Shown one piece after another: positions 53,561 to 63,710 of a stretch of DNA of 64,000 nt. The position numbers and the translations under genes were made by a program. Below the pieces are notes generated by a model that was given only the letters and a program-made list of their open reading frames with translations, ran no database searches and was not told the origin of the DNA. The stretch comes from Arion vulgaris. Taxonomy: Eukaryota > Mollusca > Gastropoda > Stylommatophora > Arionidae. Numbering within the stretch: position 1 is the first letter of the stretch; every line of letters starts with the position of its first letter. Location: NCBI GenBank assembly GCA_020796225.1, contig CM036756.1:45363363-45427362 (forward strand). Direction: 5' to 3'.

Positions 53561-54360
53561 TCATTGATAACTTCTAATGGGAGTATTTGTATGTCTTATG
53601 TCATTGATAACTTCTAATGGGAGTATTTGTATGTCTTATGGCATTGATAACTTCTAATGGGAGTATTTGTATGTCTTATGGCATTGATAACTTCTAATGG
53701 GAGTATTTGTATGTCTTATGGCATTGATAACTTCTAATGGGAGTATTTGTATGTCTTATGGCATTGATAACTTCTAATGGGAGTATTTGTATGTCTTATG
53801 GCATTGATAACTTCTAATGGGAGTATTTGTATGTCTTATGGCATTGATAACTTCTAATGGGAGTATTTGTATGTCTTATGGCATTGATAACTTCTAATGG
53901 GAGTATTTGTATGTCTTATGGCATTGATAACTTCTAATGGGAGTATTTGTATGTCTTATGGCATTGATAACTTCTAATGGGAGTATTTGTATGTCTTATG
54001 TCATTGATAACTTCTAATGGGAGTATTTGTATGTCTTATGGCATTGATAACTTCTAATGGGAGTATTTTATTCTTTGGCAATGATAACTAATGGAGTATT
54101 TGTAGTCTTATCCGGTTGATATCTTCTAATTTTTTAGAGTATTTGTCATGTCTTCTATTGCATTGTTATATTATCTACCTGGGGTTTTTGTATGTCTTAT
54201 GTCATTGATAACTTCTAATGGGAGTATTTGTATGTCTTATGTCATTGATAACTTCTAATGGGAGTATTTGTATGTCTTATGGCATTGATAACTTCTAATG
54301 GGAGTATTTGTATGTCTTATGGCATTGATAACTTCTAATGGGAGTATTTGTGTCCCTTAT
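53545..54360 (-). repeat. 40-bp minisatellite, about 20 copies, from LINE RT coding sequence
   Basis: The plus-strand unit contains GCATTGATAACTTCTAATGG and GAGTATTTGTATGTCTTATG. On the minus strand it reads L-P-L-E-V-I-N-A-I-R-H. The final unit is continuous with the E-V-I-N-D-I-R segment of the LINE at 53.56 kb. The interval 54070-54180 is scrambled. Confidence 0.9.
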
Positions 54361-54930
54361 GGGCATTGAGTTTTAATTCTTAATGGAGTATTTGTATGAT
54401 CTTTGTCATTGGTACTCATCAGGATATTTGTTGATTTCAAACATAGTAGTTGCACTTGTACTTTCCAATGTAGATTATTATCTCTCTAAAGTACATTAAT
54501 AACTTCTAATGGAGTATTTATATATCTCTAGTGGCATTAAACTAAACTTCTAATGAAGTTTAAACTTTATTCTTATGGCATTTAATAATCTTTTAATGGA
54601 CATTTAAACTAATTATCTTCTATGTCATTATAAATCTTCTAATGTAGTAAATTTGTATGTCTAATGCACATAACTTTCTTTAATGGGACATTTAGCTAAA
54701 TATCTTCTATGCATTTAATAACTTCTAATGGAGTATTTAAGTAAATTCTTAATGACATTTGATAACTTCTAATGGCATTAATTTGTATGTCTTATGGCAT
54801 TGATAAATTTTTCTTTTTAATGGATATATTTGTAATGTCTTTTATTGAAACTCTAAGGAGCACTTTGTATAGTCGTTATTTGGCATTGATAACTTCTAAA
54901 GAAGTATTTGCATTTGTCCATTCATGGTTG
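54361..54930. repeat. Degenerate extension of the 40-bp array
   Basis: Fragments of the unit (TTCTAATGGAGTATTT, TTATGGCATTGATAA) recur with many insertions and losses. Confidence 0.7.
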
Positions 54931-55870
54931 TAATTGAGTTTTAATTTCTTTGCAATGATGTAAATTCTGATCCAATCGATCTAATTTTGTTGTGTATCTT
55001 GAACGAATTATCAATCAGAGATATCATTTCCTGTTGTGAAATCTTCAAACATCCAATCAGTGATATCTACGTTGATGTTAATTAACTCTACATCTATCTA
55101 TTAAGCTATCAATTATCTTATTAAAACTTGAAACTAAAATTTAATCGTTAATTATCTTTTCTAATTGACTACATTTAATCGAATTCAATTATCTTTGTAA
55201 ATTACTGACATTTAACAAGATATCGTTTCTGTTAATGCTACATTTAAACTAATTATCTATCTAATACTCAATTTAGTCTTATTATCTTACTGAATCTATC
55301 AAACTAAATAATTATCTTATGTAATGCTACATTTAAACTAATTATCTTTTCTAAATGACTACATTATCTAAAATCAATTATCTGTTAGATGTAATCTTAA
55401 ACTGATCATCTATCTAATCAGAGAATCAATTATCTTTATAATCTTTATTACTGCATTATATTTCTAATCCTACTTTTTATTGAACACATCAGTTAAGCAA
55501 ACTGCACTTTGACTCATCAATGAATTCAGTTTCTGTTAGAGAAACCTGCATCTTCTCGTTCATATCTGTTAGAGTCAGTTCATCTTAAGATAAGTTTGAA
55601 TGAACAACTGTTTCTTGAGATATGGATTATCTGTTAGATGTAAATCTTGAACTGACATCTATCAATCAGGAGATATCAGATTATCTGTTAGTGCGAAGAA
55701 AAGAGAACAGATTATCTTTAGAAAGAAATCTGATGACACTATATCAAGATAACGTAACTCTGTTATGTTTTGAATGGACATCTATCAAGGCAGAGATATC
55801 ATGATTGGTGTTAGATGTAAATTGAATGACATCTATCAATAGAGATATAAAGATGTTAGTAGAAGAATAT
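54931..55870. repeat. Very degenerate AT-rich repeats
   Basis: AATTATCTTTCTAATG-, CATTTAAACTAATTATCT- and ATCTGTTAGATGTAAATC-like pieces recur irregularly, the last at about 55385, 55628 and 55808. It could be a decayed array or a poorly resolved assembly consensus. The 60-codon plus-strand frame at 55622 is not supported. Confidence 0.5.
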
Positions 55871-55989
55871 TCTTAAGAGATCGGAAATCTAAAAATAATT
55901 TTTTTATGATGTACGCAATAAATTCATTAATTGGTGTCTGAGTGAAAGGAGGAAGAACATGATGATGGTAGTGATATAGGACAAAAATG

Positions 55990-56320
55990 AGAAAGTTATC
56001 ATGGAGGAGAAGAGAGAATTGCTGTGAACCAAATAGGTTTGAGAAAAGACGCTGACGCTAGATAGGACATACTTTGAGAAAACCAGAGGGGAATATAGCA
56101 AGAAGGGTCCTTTCCTGGAACCCACAGGGACAGGAAAGAAAGGAGGACTAGAAATACATGGAGAGATGAGATTTGGAGGCAGAGATCAACAATATAAAGA
56201 AGAGTGGTGGAGTGCAGGAGATAACTAAAGATAGGAAGACGTGGCATGAGTTGGTTGAGGGCATATGCCCCAATCCGGATTAAAAAGGCAGAGAGAGAGA
56301 GAGATGAGGGGCCGGGAGAC
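55990..56320 (+). pseudogene. LINE-W C-terminal region
   Basis: Frames read T-L-R-K-P-E-G-N-I-A-R-R-V-L-S-W-N-P-Q-G. After a slip comes R-K-x-G-R-P-R-N-T-W-type sequence, then D-R-K-T-W-H-E-L-V-E-G-I-C-P-N-P-D before TAA. This is a classic LINE end. It is followed by a short GA run and GGGGCCGGGAG. Confidence 0.75.
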
Positions 56321-57540
56321 ATATATTGGAGACAACATTACCAGACGATAATATAAAAACAGTACTAGATGTAGTGCAGTATATGTCCTGTTTCTTAGAC
56401 TTGCGCCACATGTCCAAGTGAATATCTCAACAATTATTTGTAATAATATCTTATGAGGGCATTTTTATTCAGTAAAAGATAAATTATTGCCACATTTTTC
56501 TGAAACTTTTGAACACAATGTTGGTAATATTTAAAATAAAACGGAATATCCTGAAGATGCCAAATAGTGGTGGCAAGGAAAACAACCCATCTCTCCATGT
56601 ATGCATAGTCTGGGTAATGGGTAGCTAATATGGGAATGTGCCTCATCTATTTTGCCTCTACCCTACTCTTTTCATTTAAAGAAAAAACACCACCCATACG
56701 TTGTGAATCAAGCAGGGTTTGCTAGGGATGCCAGAAGATTGAATGGAATACACAGCTAACCATCATCTTCTTATGGGTCCTTCCCTGTGGATTTGTGGTT
56801 AAGGTTTACTCATCTAGCCTTCTGCATTATTGTGCTGACCCACATAACAGTTTGAATTTTCTATTCGTGTTTACTCCTCTAGTATTTAGCGATCCGAGTC
56901 CCTCAACAAGGCAATGTGTTTACCAATTGCAGATTGTACCGTCTACTGTTGTACGTTAGCAGATGAAACATCAGATCTAACTGTGACACTTTGAGTGCAA
57001 GATGGACATTGCAGAAATATAACAGGAACAGTTTATATGTCTGTCTGCATCATCATGAACAATTCATCTATTTATATGTCTAACTGTCTTTCCCTATGTA
57101 TGTGTCTCTCTCGATTATCTATCTTTCCTTGGCAAGAAGTTAATAAGCGGATTCTATGAACATGAGTCACTTAAGTGGGTCCTTGCAAAGCTTATTTAAA
57201 AAATCATTGTTCCAGACTACACCGCCCTCGTCCTTTTTGTTTAACTTACAAAATGGCAACGCTGAAATTAGATTATTTTTTATATATTTTTGTTCTGTAT
57301 AAAATGAAGAAAGAACAGACACAGATTATGTTAAGAACGTTTAGATTATTTTAATATGAGTGACGCTTTGTATTATTAATATCTAAACCGTGCTATTATT
57401 GTATGTAATAATCTTAATATGGCCTTTTTATCTTCTAGATTTTTTTACCCTGGTTTCCAGGTTGCTCTAAATTCTTCATGTTAACCTTTTGGTTGAAATA
57501 TTACTGTGTATTGTTATTGTTTTTGTATTCTGTAAAACTA
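56321..57540. other. Long stretch without a recognised gene or element
   Basis: Mixed AT-rich sequence with short TATCTATCT-like patches near 57.05-57.13 kb. I see no SINE boxes with both A and B motifs and no LINE motifs. A minus-strand 70-codon frame at 56434-56646 lacks any known motif. Confidence 0.4.
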
Positions 57541-57675
57541 CAGTACTTTGACGTGTTTCGCCATTACTACTTACTACAGTACTTTGACGTGTTTCGCCAT
57601 TACTACATAGTTTTACTGCAGTCTTCCCTTATATCAACATTACTACATAGTTTTACTACAGTCTTCCCTTATATT
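57541..57675. repeat. Two short tandem duplications (about 33 and 38 bp)
   Basis: CAGTACTTTGACGTGTTTCG is repeated twice, then CATTACTACATAGTTTTACT with GTCTTCCCTTATAT twice. Confidence 0.9.
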
Positions 57676-57955
57676 GATACATTCTTCATCAAATACAATA
57701 TAATAGTAAACATCTCGAGATCAGTTATATCGATAAATTCTTCATCAAATACAATATAATAGTAAACATCTCGAGATCAGTTATATCGATAAATTCTTCA
57801 TCAAATACAATATAATAGTAAACATCTCGAGATCAGTTATATCGATAAATTCTTCATCAAATACAATATAATAGTAAACATCTCGAGATCAGTTATATTG
57901 ATAAATTCTTCATCAAATACAATATAATAGTAAACATCTCGAGATCAGTTATATA
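57676..57955 (-). repeat. 56-bp tandem repeat, 5 copies, at a LINE 3' end
   Basis: Units contain AAATTCTTCATCAAATACAA and ACATCTCGAGATCAGTTATA. On the minus strand the array starts at the TATATAACTGAT that ends the neighbouring LINE fragment. A related LINE end (TATATAACTGAT) is at 35.33 kb without the array. Confidence 0.9.
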
Positions 57956-58325
57956 AGAACTATCATCATATCACTCCGGACATGTCCATACCTGCTCCGA
58001 TCATCTCCTCAACAAATCCAGCAGCATCCAACACCCCAACATGCCAGTTCCATGATGATTAATCAATTTGTTTGGCATATTTGGTATGTCGTTTTCTTCG
58101 GCCTGTACCAATGTCGACACCCACCTCTCTCAATCTAGTCAGCAACTGGGATTCACAACTCTAAAATTCCTCTGTTTGGAAAGTCTGTCTCAATGCGTTA
58201 AGAATGTCATTTCGGTTCCATTGCAGCTCCATCTGATATCGTAGCCATGTCAGTCTATCAGCTCGTTCATTATCCTGACTCCTACATGTGAAGGGACGAA
58301 AATATATCTGGTTTCTCTGATGCTA
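57956..58325 (-). pseudogene. LINE RNase H C-terminus and 3' end
   Basis: On the minus strand the frame reads I-F-V-P-S-H-V-G-V-R-D-N-E-R-A-D-R-L-T-W, the last RNase H block with His and Asp. It continues with N-A-L-R-Q-T-F, T-R-L-R-E-V-G-V-D-I-G-T-G-R-R-K and G-F-V-E-E-M-I-G-A-G-M-D-M-S-G-V-I before stops. It ends TATGATGATAGTTCTTATAT. It is a different lineage from LINE-R and LINE-K by its tail. Confidence 0.75.
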
Positions 58326-58534
58326 GATATTATTTAGGTGTCTGTGCTGATAGATTACATTGTTGTCCAGCAGAAGGAAAAAGTGGAAGACTAAAATGTG
58401 AGATGGTTTTGGATTGGTGGAAGCGGCAGATACTGTCTATCAGAAATGTCCATTTGGTCATATCAGCCATAGCGATGAATGGACTGGCACACTCCAATGA
58501 AGTTGCGTGAATAAGTAGAGGTGATAGTCCCATT

Positions 58535-58978
58535 AAGAAGATATTGCAGAGAATGACCACAGACAGCTACAGACGTAGAGATAACGAACCTAATCGATAG
58601 TTACCTTGGGAAGATATTACAGAGAATGACCACAGACAGCTACAGACGCAGAGATAAAAAAAACCTAATCGATAGTTACCTTGGGAAGATATTACAGAGA
58701 ATGACCACAGACAGCTACAGACGCAGAGATAAAAAAAACCTAATCGATAGTTACCTTGGGAAGATATTACAGAGAATGACCACAGACAGCTACAGACGCA
58801 GAGATAAAAAAAACCCTAATCGATAGTTACCTTGGGAAGATATTGCAGAGAATGACCACAGACAACTACAGACGCAGAGATAAAGAGCCGAATCGATAGT
58901 TACCTTTGGAAGATAGTGCAGAGAATGACCACAGACAGCTACAGACGCAGAGATAAAGAACCGAATCGATAGGTACAA
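58535..58978. repeat. 76-bp tandem repeat, about 6 copies
   Basis: Units contain GAGAATGACCACAGACAGCT and AATCGATAGTTACCTTGGG. The middle three have an A run of 8; outer ones have GAACC or GAGCC instead. Origin not recognised. Confidence 0.95.
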
Positions 58979-59275
58979 CAGAACAGATGCCTGTACAATC
59001 TATATGGTTCGATAATTCGATAAGTGCGATCTGGATGGGTTTAAAGTGGGCCGGGGCAAGAACAATAAAGGCAAGCATTCAATTTGTTTGTTATGTAAGG
59101 GATTAAAGCATCTTTAAGTCAAGGCACACACTCTCTACCGAATAACCAGTCTTGTTTGGCTATATCAAAGCGTCTTGGCCAACAAACATAAAACATGAAT
59201 AAACTCCTTGCAGAGAATCCAACTGCAACTTACAATGCTAACTGATAAAGTACATTTAATATAATCACGCGAAGC

Positions 59276-60085
59276 ATGACAATACAGATAGCTGATATCT
59301 CTGATGCGATTTCGTGGCTAGCAGAACAAAATGCAACGTATGCAATCATAGTAAAAGAGACTCGATGAGTATGCTTAAGACGGCGATGGATGCAGGTAAG
59401 TTATACAATTTATGGGTAATCAACATTTCACATTCCGACCTCAAGAAACAATATTGACTTTACATACCTGGGCATGCAGGGGTGACATGGAATGAAAGGG
59501 CAGATAAATGAACTGAAATGTCACCCATTGAAGGGGAGAGAAGGATAGACATGGCAGACATCACAAATGCCTTCTGCTCCTCATATTATGTGGAAAGAGA
59601 ATGATAGACATTGAACCGATTGATTGAAATGGAGGTTAATGGCGGATAAGACTGCTTGTGGTGTATGTGGGGTAGAGAGAGAAGATATGCCAACCAACAT
59701 CGCTTTGGTGATGTCAGCATGAAAACATGGAGATAATTGCTGCATTGAAAGACAAAGCACATATGAACTTATCCATGATCTTATATATGAACTCTTGATC
59801 TTGATCTCTTATCAATTCTCCGACCTCCTGTAAGGGATGTTCTTCGATCTCTTCGCGACTGTCTGTTGGATGAAGACACTAAAATAGATGTTGAATCGAT
59901 CCAGCGATTAAAGCAGTTTGAAGTTACCCATTGTACAAGTAGAACTGGATGCATGAGAGGCAGAGTGAGAGGTGTGTTTAATCAGCGAGTCACAGGAACC
60001 ATCAGTATACATACTCTTCGATATCTGTTGGGAGAGACTGAGCACTTATGAGTCTGCCCGGAGTGCAATGACGTCAGTTTAGCAA
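59276..60085 (+). pseudogene. LINE-R RNase H end and C-terminal tail, decayed
   Basis: At 59465-59510 the DNA gives Y-I-P-G-H-A-G-V-T-W-N-E-R-A-D, the RNase H His/Asp block. Decayed sequence follows, then an open frame at 59866-60051 reading D-E-D-T-K-I-D-V-E-S-I-Q-R, R-G-R-V-R-G-V-F-N-Q-R-V-T-G-T-I and H-T-L-R-Y-L-L-G. It closely matches the LINE-R copy at 32.93-33.14 kb. The 3' end GACGTCAGTTTAGCAACCAA with an ATAACCA repeat is at about 60071-60100. Confidence 0.85.
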
Positions 60086-60101
60086 CCAATAACCAATAAC
60101 C

Positions 60102-60425
60102 ACCTTCTACATTGCCCTGTTGAAGATTTATTTAATGTTATGTTGTCACTGTCTACATTGTCCTGTTGAAGATTTATTTAAAGTTATGTTGTCTCTGTCT
60201 ACATTGTCCTGTTGAAGATTTATTTAATGTTATGTTGTCTCTGTCTACATTGTCCTGTTGAAGATTTATTTAAAGTTATGTTGTCTCTGTCTACACTGTC
60301 CTGTTGAAGATTTATTTAAAGTTATGTTGTCTCTGTCTACATTGTCCTGTTGAAGATTTATTTAAAGTTATGTTGTCTCTGTCTACATTGTCCTGTTGAA
60401 GATTTATTTAATGTTATGTTGCCCC
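60102..60425. repeat. 46-bp tandem repeat, 7 copies
   Basis: Units contain TCTACATTGTCCTGTTGAAG and TTTATTTAAAGTTATGTTGT. The array starts at the last base of the LINE-R 3' end. Confidence 0.95.
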
Positions 60426-60504
60426 TGTCGTTGTTTTCATGATGATGAATCGATAATAGGCCTGAGGATGATCGATAAGACGAGAATATCTTCTTCTTCT
60501 TCTT

Positions 60505-60640
60505 GACAGTCAGTTTCATATGCTCAGTCCTCACTATAAGATGGGTTGACTCTATCAAGCTGCATATCAGTTTCATATGCTCAATCCCCATTATAAGATG
60601 GATTGACTCTATGAAGGTGCATATCAGTTTGAGGTCTGTG
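60505..60640. repeat. About 57-bp tandem repeat, 2-3 copies
   Basis: CAGTTTCATATGCTCA and TATAAGATGG(G/A)TTGACTCTAT recur. Confidence 0.85.
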
Positions 60641-60684
60641 TGGGTTCCCCCATAGCTCCGCCTAAAATGGTCTAAAGGCAAAGT

Positions 60685-60950
60685 GTTGACTATATTGCAC
60701 CCAGTTTTCCCATGGAAAAATCAGAGAATGCTCCGTTCCTCTCGGCAGAAATGGTACGCACCTTCTGAGGGATTGCAAAAAAGCACGATCTCAGCATCTC
60801 CCATAACAATTCTAGGATATTCGGGGAAAATACACATATGACCTTAAAAAGCGATCCAAATTCGATTCAACAAAATTCAGGACCTAAGGCAAACGTTTTA
60901 ACGACTTTGCCCCAGAGATCCACTTCCTATGCAAGCTTCACTCAATGTGG
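60685..60950 (-). mobile_element. SINE-A, unexpanded diverged copy
   Basis: On the minus strand GGGGCAAAGTCGTTAAAACG (A box) and TTGAATCGAATTTGGATCG (weak B box) are followed by CATTTCTGCCGAGAGGAACG and a GGGTGCAATATAGTCAACAC end. The head is single copy. Confidence 0.75.
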
Positions 60951-61079
60951 CAATGTTTTGCTTCGTTAATGTAGTTATGATGGACAGGACTAAAGTCTGT
61001 GTTTTGGTCTGACATGCACCTTATTAACAGTCTGAGCAGACTTTATTTTGTGCAGGTATTAGACGAGAATAAAACAAAC

Positions 61080-61185
61080 AAGTCACCGGAACCATCAGCA
61101 CGTATATCCGTCGGGCTCTATCAACAAAGAGTGAATATTTATGAATCTACGGGGGTACAGTGACTTCATATCTGTTAATCAATAC
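61080..61185 (+). pseudogene. LINE-R 3' end, highly diverged
   Basis: AGTCACCGGAACCATCAGCA followed by GTATATCCGTCGG and GGTACAGTGACTTCATATCT parallels the LINE-R tail at 59.99-60.08 kb. Confidence 0.5.
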
Positions 61186-61569
61186 GTAAACACTAATACC
61201 TGTTTATTCCTATCTCTAAGACTGAAATCATTATTGTAGACAAAAACAAACAGATATATATATAATATGTTCAAGGAATAGTTCATAGATAGACAATATA
61301 AAACTACAGTGGCATACACACACAAACACACACACAAACAGCATATCTACAACAGATACCCCATCCCTCTCTGATTTTCTTCACGAATTATAAACAATGG
61401 ATGTTTATATATACAGTATTTTTCATATCATGTTCTATTTAGATCAATTCTGGATGTCGAATTTAGGAAGGGAGTGAGTGGTGGGGGATAATGAGATCTG
61501 TGTTAGAGAAGTATTGTTGTGTCCTAGGATGGCAGTACGCAGACTGTCAGTTCTGTTAGAATAGCTTTA
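61186..61569. other. AT-rich with a short CA microsatellite
   Basis: A CACACAAACACACACACAAAC run lies at about 61315-61340. Nothing else is recognised. Confidence 0.5.
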
Positions 61570-61955
61570 ATGAATATGGCCTTTGAATGCAAACGATACT
61601 TAGAATATCATGGACAAAGAAAAGAACAAATGCTTCTGTTCTGCAACAGCTTGATATTAAAGATATGAATTAAAGAGAGTTGGCTATTAAAGAACATAAA
61701 AACAAGGACAATTCAATATTTCGGATACATTAAACGACATGAGTGCCTAAAGAAGAGAATTTTGAAGGGGATAATGCCTGGAAGAAGAATGAGAGGATGA
61801 CCTAGAAGACGATGGGGGTGCAAGATGTTCATTGACGATAATGACTGCTGCTGACGCCGGTCAACTTGCACACAACAAAGAGTTTTTCAGGACTGCTGTC
61901 ATGGGAGCCAAGTTCCGAACGGGACAAGCTACTTGATGATGATGATATATATATA
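61570..61955 (+). pseudogene. LINE-W C-terminal region with TGATGA tail
   Basis: Frames read I-S-W-T-K-K-R-T-N-A-S-V-L-Q-Q-L-D-I-K-D, then slips through the G-H-I-K-R-H-E and P-G-R-R region. It ends GACAAGCTACTTGATGATGATGATAT. It is the same family as the copies at 18.0 and 63.3 kb. Confidence 0.75.
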
Positions 61956-61964
61956 TATACATAA

Positions 61965-62235
61965 TAATAATAAATAATAATTCCTCTCGTACCGTTTTAC
62001 GTTACATATGTAATTTCTCAATACCGCTCTATCCTGGAAAACTCGCTCAATCTCCTTCATGGAACTGAGACCGATATTTCTTGCCTCTCTCAGCAAAGTA
62101 CGTTTCAGGGTCTTCTTAGGTCGTCCTGTCTTTCTTGAATGCCTTGTATTCCACTTCAATGCCTGCTTTGATATTCGTTGACCATTTCTTCTCACTGTGT
62201 GTGCACCATATCTCCTTCTTCTCTTTCTTATATAT
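61965..62235 (-). pseudogene. LINE-W C-terminal region
   Basis: On the minus strand about 88 codons are open. They give R-R-N-G-Q-R-I-S-K-Q-A-L-K-W-N, R-K-T-G-R-P-K-K-T-L-K-R-T-L-L, I-G-L-S-S-M-K-E-I-E-R and D-R-A-V-L-R-N-Y-I. This is the conserved tail after the RT thumb. The end of the frame runs into ATAT sequence. It is homologous to 14.48-14.75 kb. It lies tail to tail with the preceding plus-strand LINE. Confidence 0.75.
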
Positions 62236-62529
62236 ATATATTTCTGCCTCTCTATCTGTCTGTCGATCGGTCGATCGGTCTATCTGACTGTCTGTCTATC
62301 TATATATCTATGTAATATTTGAAAAACAAATTATAACTCAAATATCCTGAATTATCTAGTGTAACTATCTACTACTATCAACTTCCTGGGATTTGAAAAC
62401 ATGATGTTAAGGTTAATAGAATTACAAAGAACCACCACTAACCTAAGGCATTGACAGCTGGCCTAGCTCTGTACATAAACAGTGTTAACACTACCCTTAC
62501 AGACATCGTGTGCTTATATCTGTTATCTC
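62236..62529. other. Short TCTG/TCGA-rich microsatellite, then spacer
   Basis: CTGTCTGTCGATCGGTCGAT-type simple sequence at 62260-62305 is followed by unrecognised AT-rich DNA. Confidence 0.5.
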
Positions 62530-63120
62530 AAGCAATTTAAATACCTTGAAGAAACTCTCATAACATTAGAAGGTAGATGCGGATCAGAAATAAAATGTTG
62601 AACAGATGAAGAAAGAACAGCATTTCAGAAAATAAATGGCATTTTATGCAACAAGTAGTCCATTGAAGTCTGAGAGAGAATTTTCTCTCACTGCTATATA
62701 GAGCCAGCAGTGAAATATGAATACAATTCATGGACAATACATAAACTGTCAGTAACATCTCTAGAGGATACACGGATGTGGCTATAAAGAGAATGCTAAG
62801 AATGTCAAAGACTGCTAAAATGACTAATGTTGATATACTGAGAGCACAAATAAAACGAGTTACCGATGATATAAAATAAAGATTATCATCATCTTTGGCA
62901 CTTAATGAGAAAGACGTTTAGAACACATAGTGACAACTGACATAATCAGTAGGAGAAAAACAGACGACGACAAAAGAGAAGAGAGAGAGAGAGAGAAAAT
63001 TGTACAGCCCCGGTTTCAGGACGTGGAAGAGTGTGAACATCCGAATTATTAGTCAGTACTAAGGACATAATTTTGTGGAGATCCATGATCGCGTACGTCT
63101 GTCTCCATGGTACATGATGA
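62530..63120 (+). pseudogene. LINE-W RT thumb and C-terminal region, decayed
   Basis: Frames read F-K-Y-L-x-x-L-I-T-L-E-G-R-C-G-S-E-I-K, V-K-Y-E-Y-N-S-W-T-I-H-K-L and then a R-T-H-S-D-N-type stretch. The DNA GGAGATCCATGATCGCGTAC and CATGATGATGATGTG at the 3' end match the ends at 35.25 and 50.49 kb. There are many stops. Confidence 0.6.
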
Positions 63121-63246
63121 TGATGTGCTTATATTTCGTTCATTCTCTCTCTATATATAAGACACCTTTCATCTTTGCAGATGATAATGTAAAAGAAGTG
63201 CACTAAATAGATCAAACCTGCAAATTATGACACGGACGTATGTGAC

Positions 63247-63710
63247 TTGGAGGAGACAATCTGCGTCAGGTTCAAATATTTCACATTTGTTGCAAGCGAA
63301 TGTTCACATATTACATGGACCATTGACACAGTGGCACAGACGATCATTAATGCCTTTGAATACAAGTGCTACAGAAGAGTGCTTAGAATATCATGGACAG
63401 AGACAAGAACAAATGCTTTTTTTCTGCAACAGCTTGATATTAAAGATAGTTGGCTATTAAAGAGCATAAAATCAAGGACAATTAAATATTTCAGACACAT
63501 CAAACGACATGAGTGTCGAGAGAAGATAATTTTGGAGGGAATTCTGCCTGGAAGAAGAATGTGAGGAAGACCTAGAAGACGATGGGTGCAAGATGTAATT
63601 GACGATCTGAGAACGACTGCTACTGATGCCGGTCAACTTGCATATGACAGAGAGTTTTTTAGGACTGCTGTCATGAGAGCCAGGTTCCAGAAGGGACAAG
63701 CTACTTGATG
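63247..63710 (+). pseudogene. LINE-W C-terminal region, well preserved
   Basis: The frame reads A-F-E-Y-K-C-Y-R-R-V-L-R-I-S-W-T-E-T-R-T-N-A, L-D-I-K-D-S-W-L-L-K-S-I-K-S-R-T-I-K-Y-F, H-I-K-R-H-E-C, I-L-E-G-I-L-P-G-R-R-M. It then meets TGA at 63562-63564 and continues in frame with G-R-P-R-R-R-W-V-Q-D-V-I-D-D-L and F-R-T-A-V-M-R-A-R. Its true end is the TGA after Q-A-T near 63707. A single stop interrupts an otherwise clean tail. No catalytic RT residues are included. Confidence 0.8.

Noticed and set aside
56790..56880. Possible A box (TTGTGGTTAAGG) of another SINE
   Set aside because: No B box or SINE body follows.
58330..58560. Minus-strand 76-codon frame with a hydrophobic start
   Set aside because: No domain, no neighbours, and it overlaps the start of a 76-bp array. 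I could not support it as a gene.
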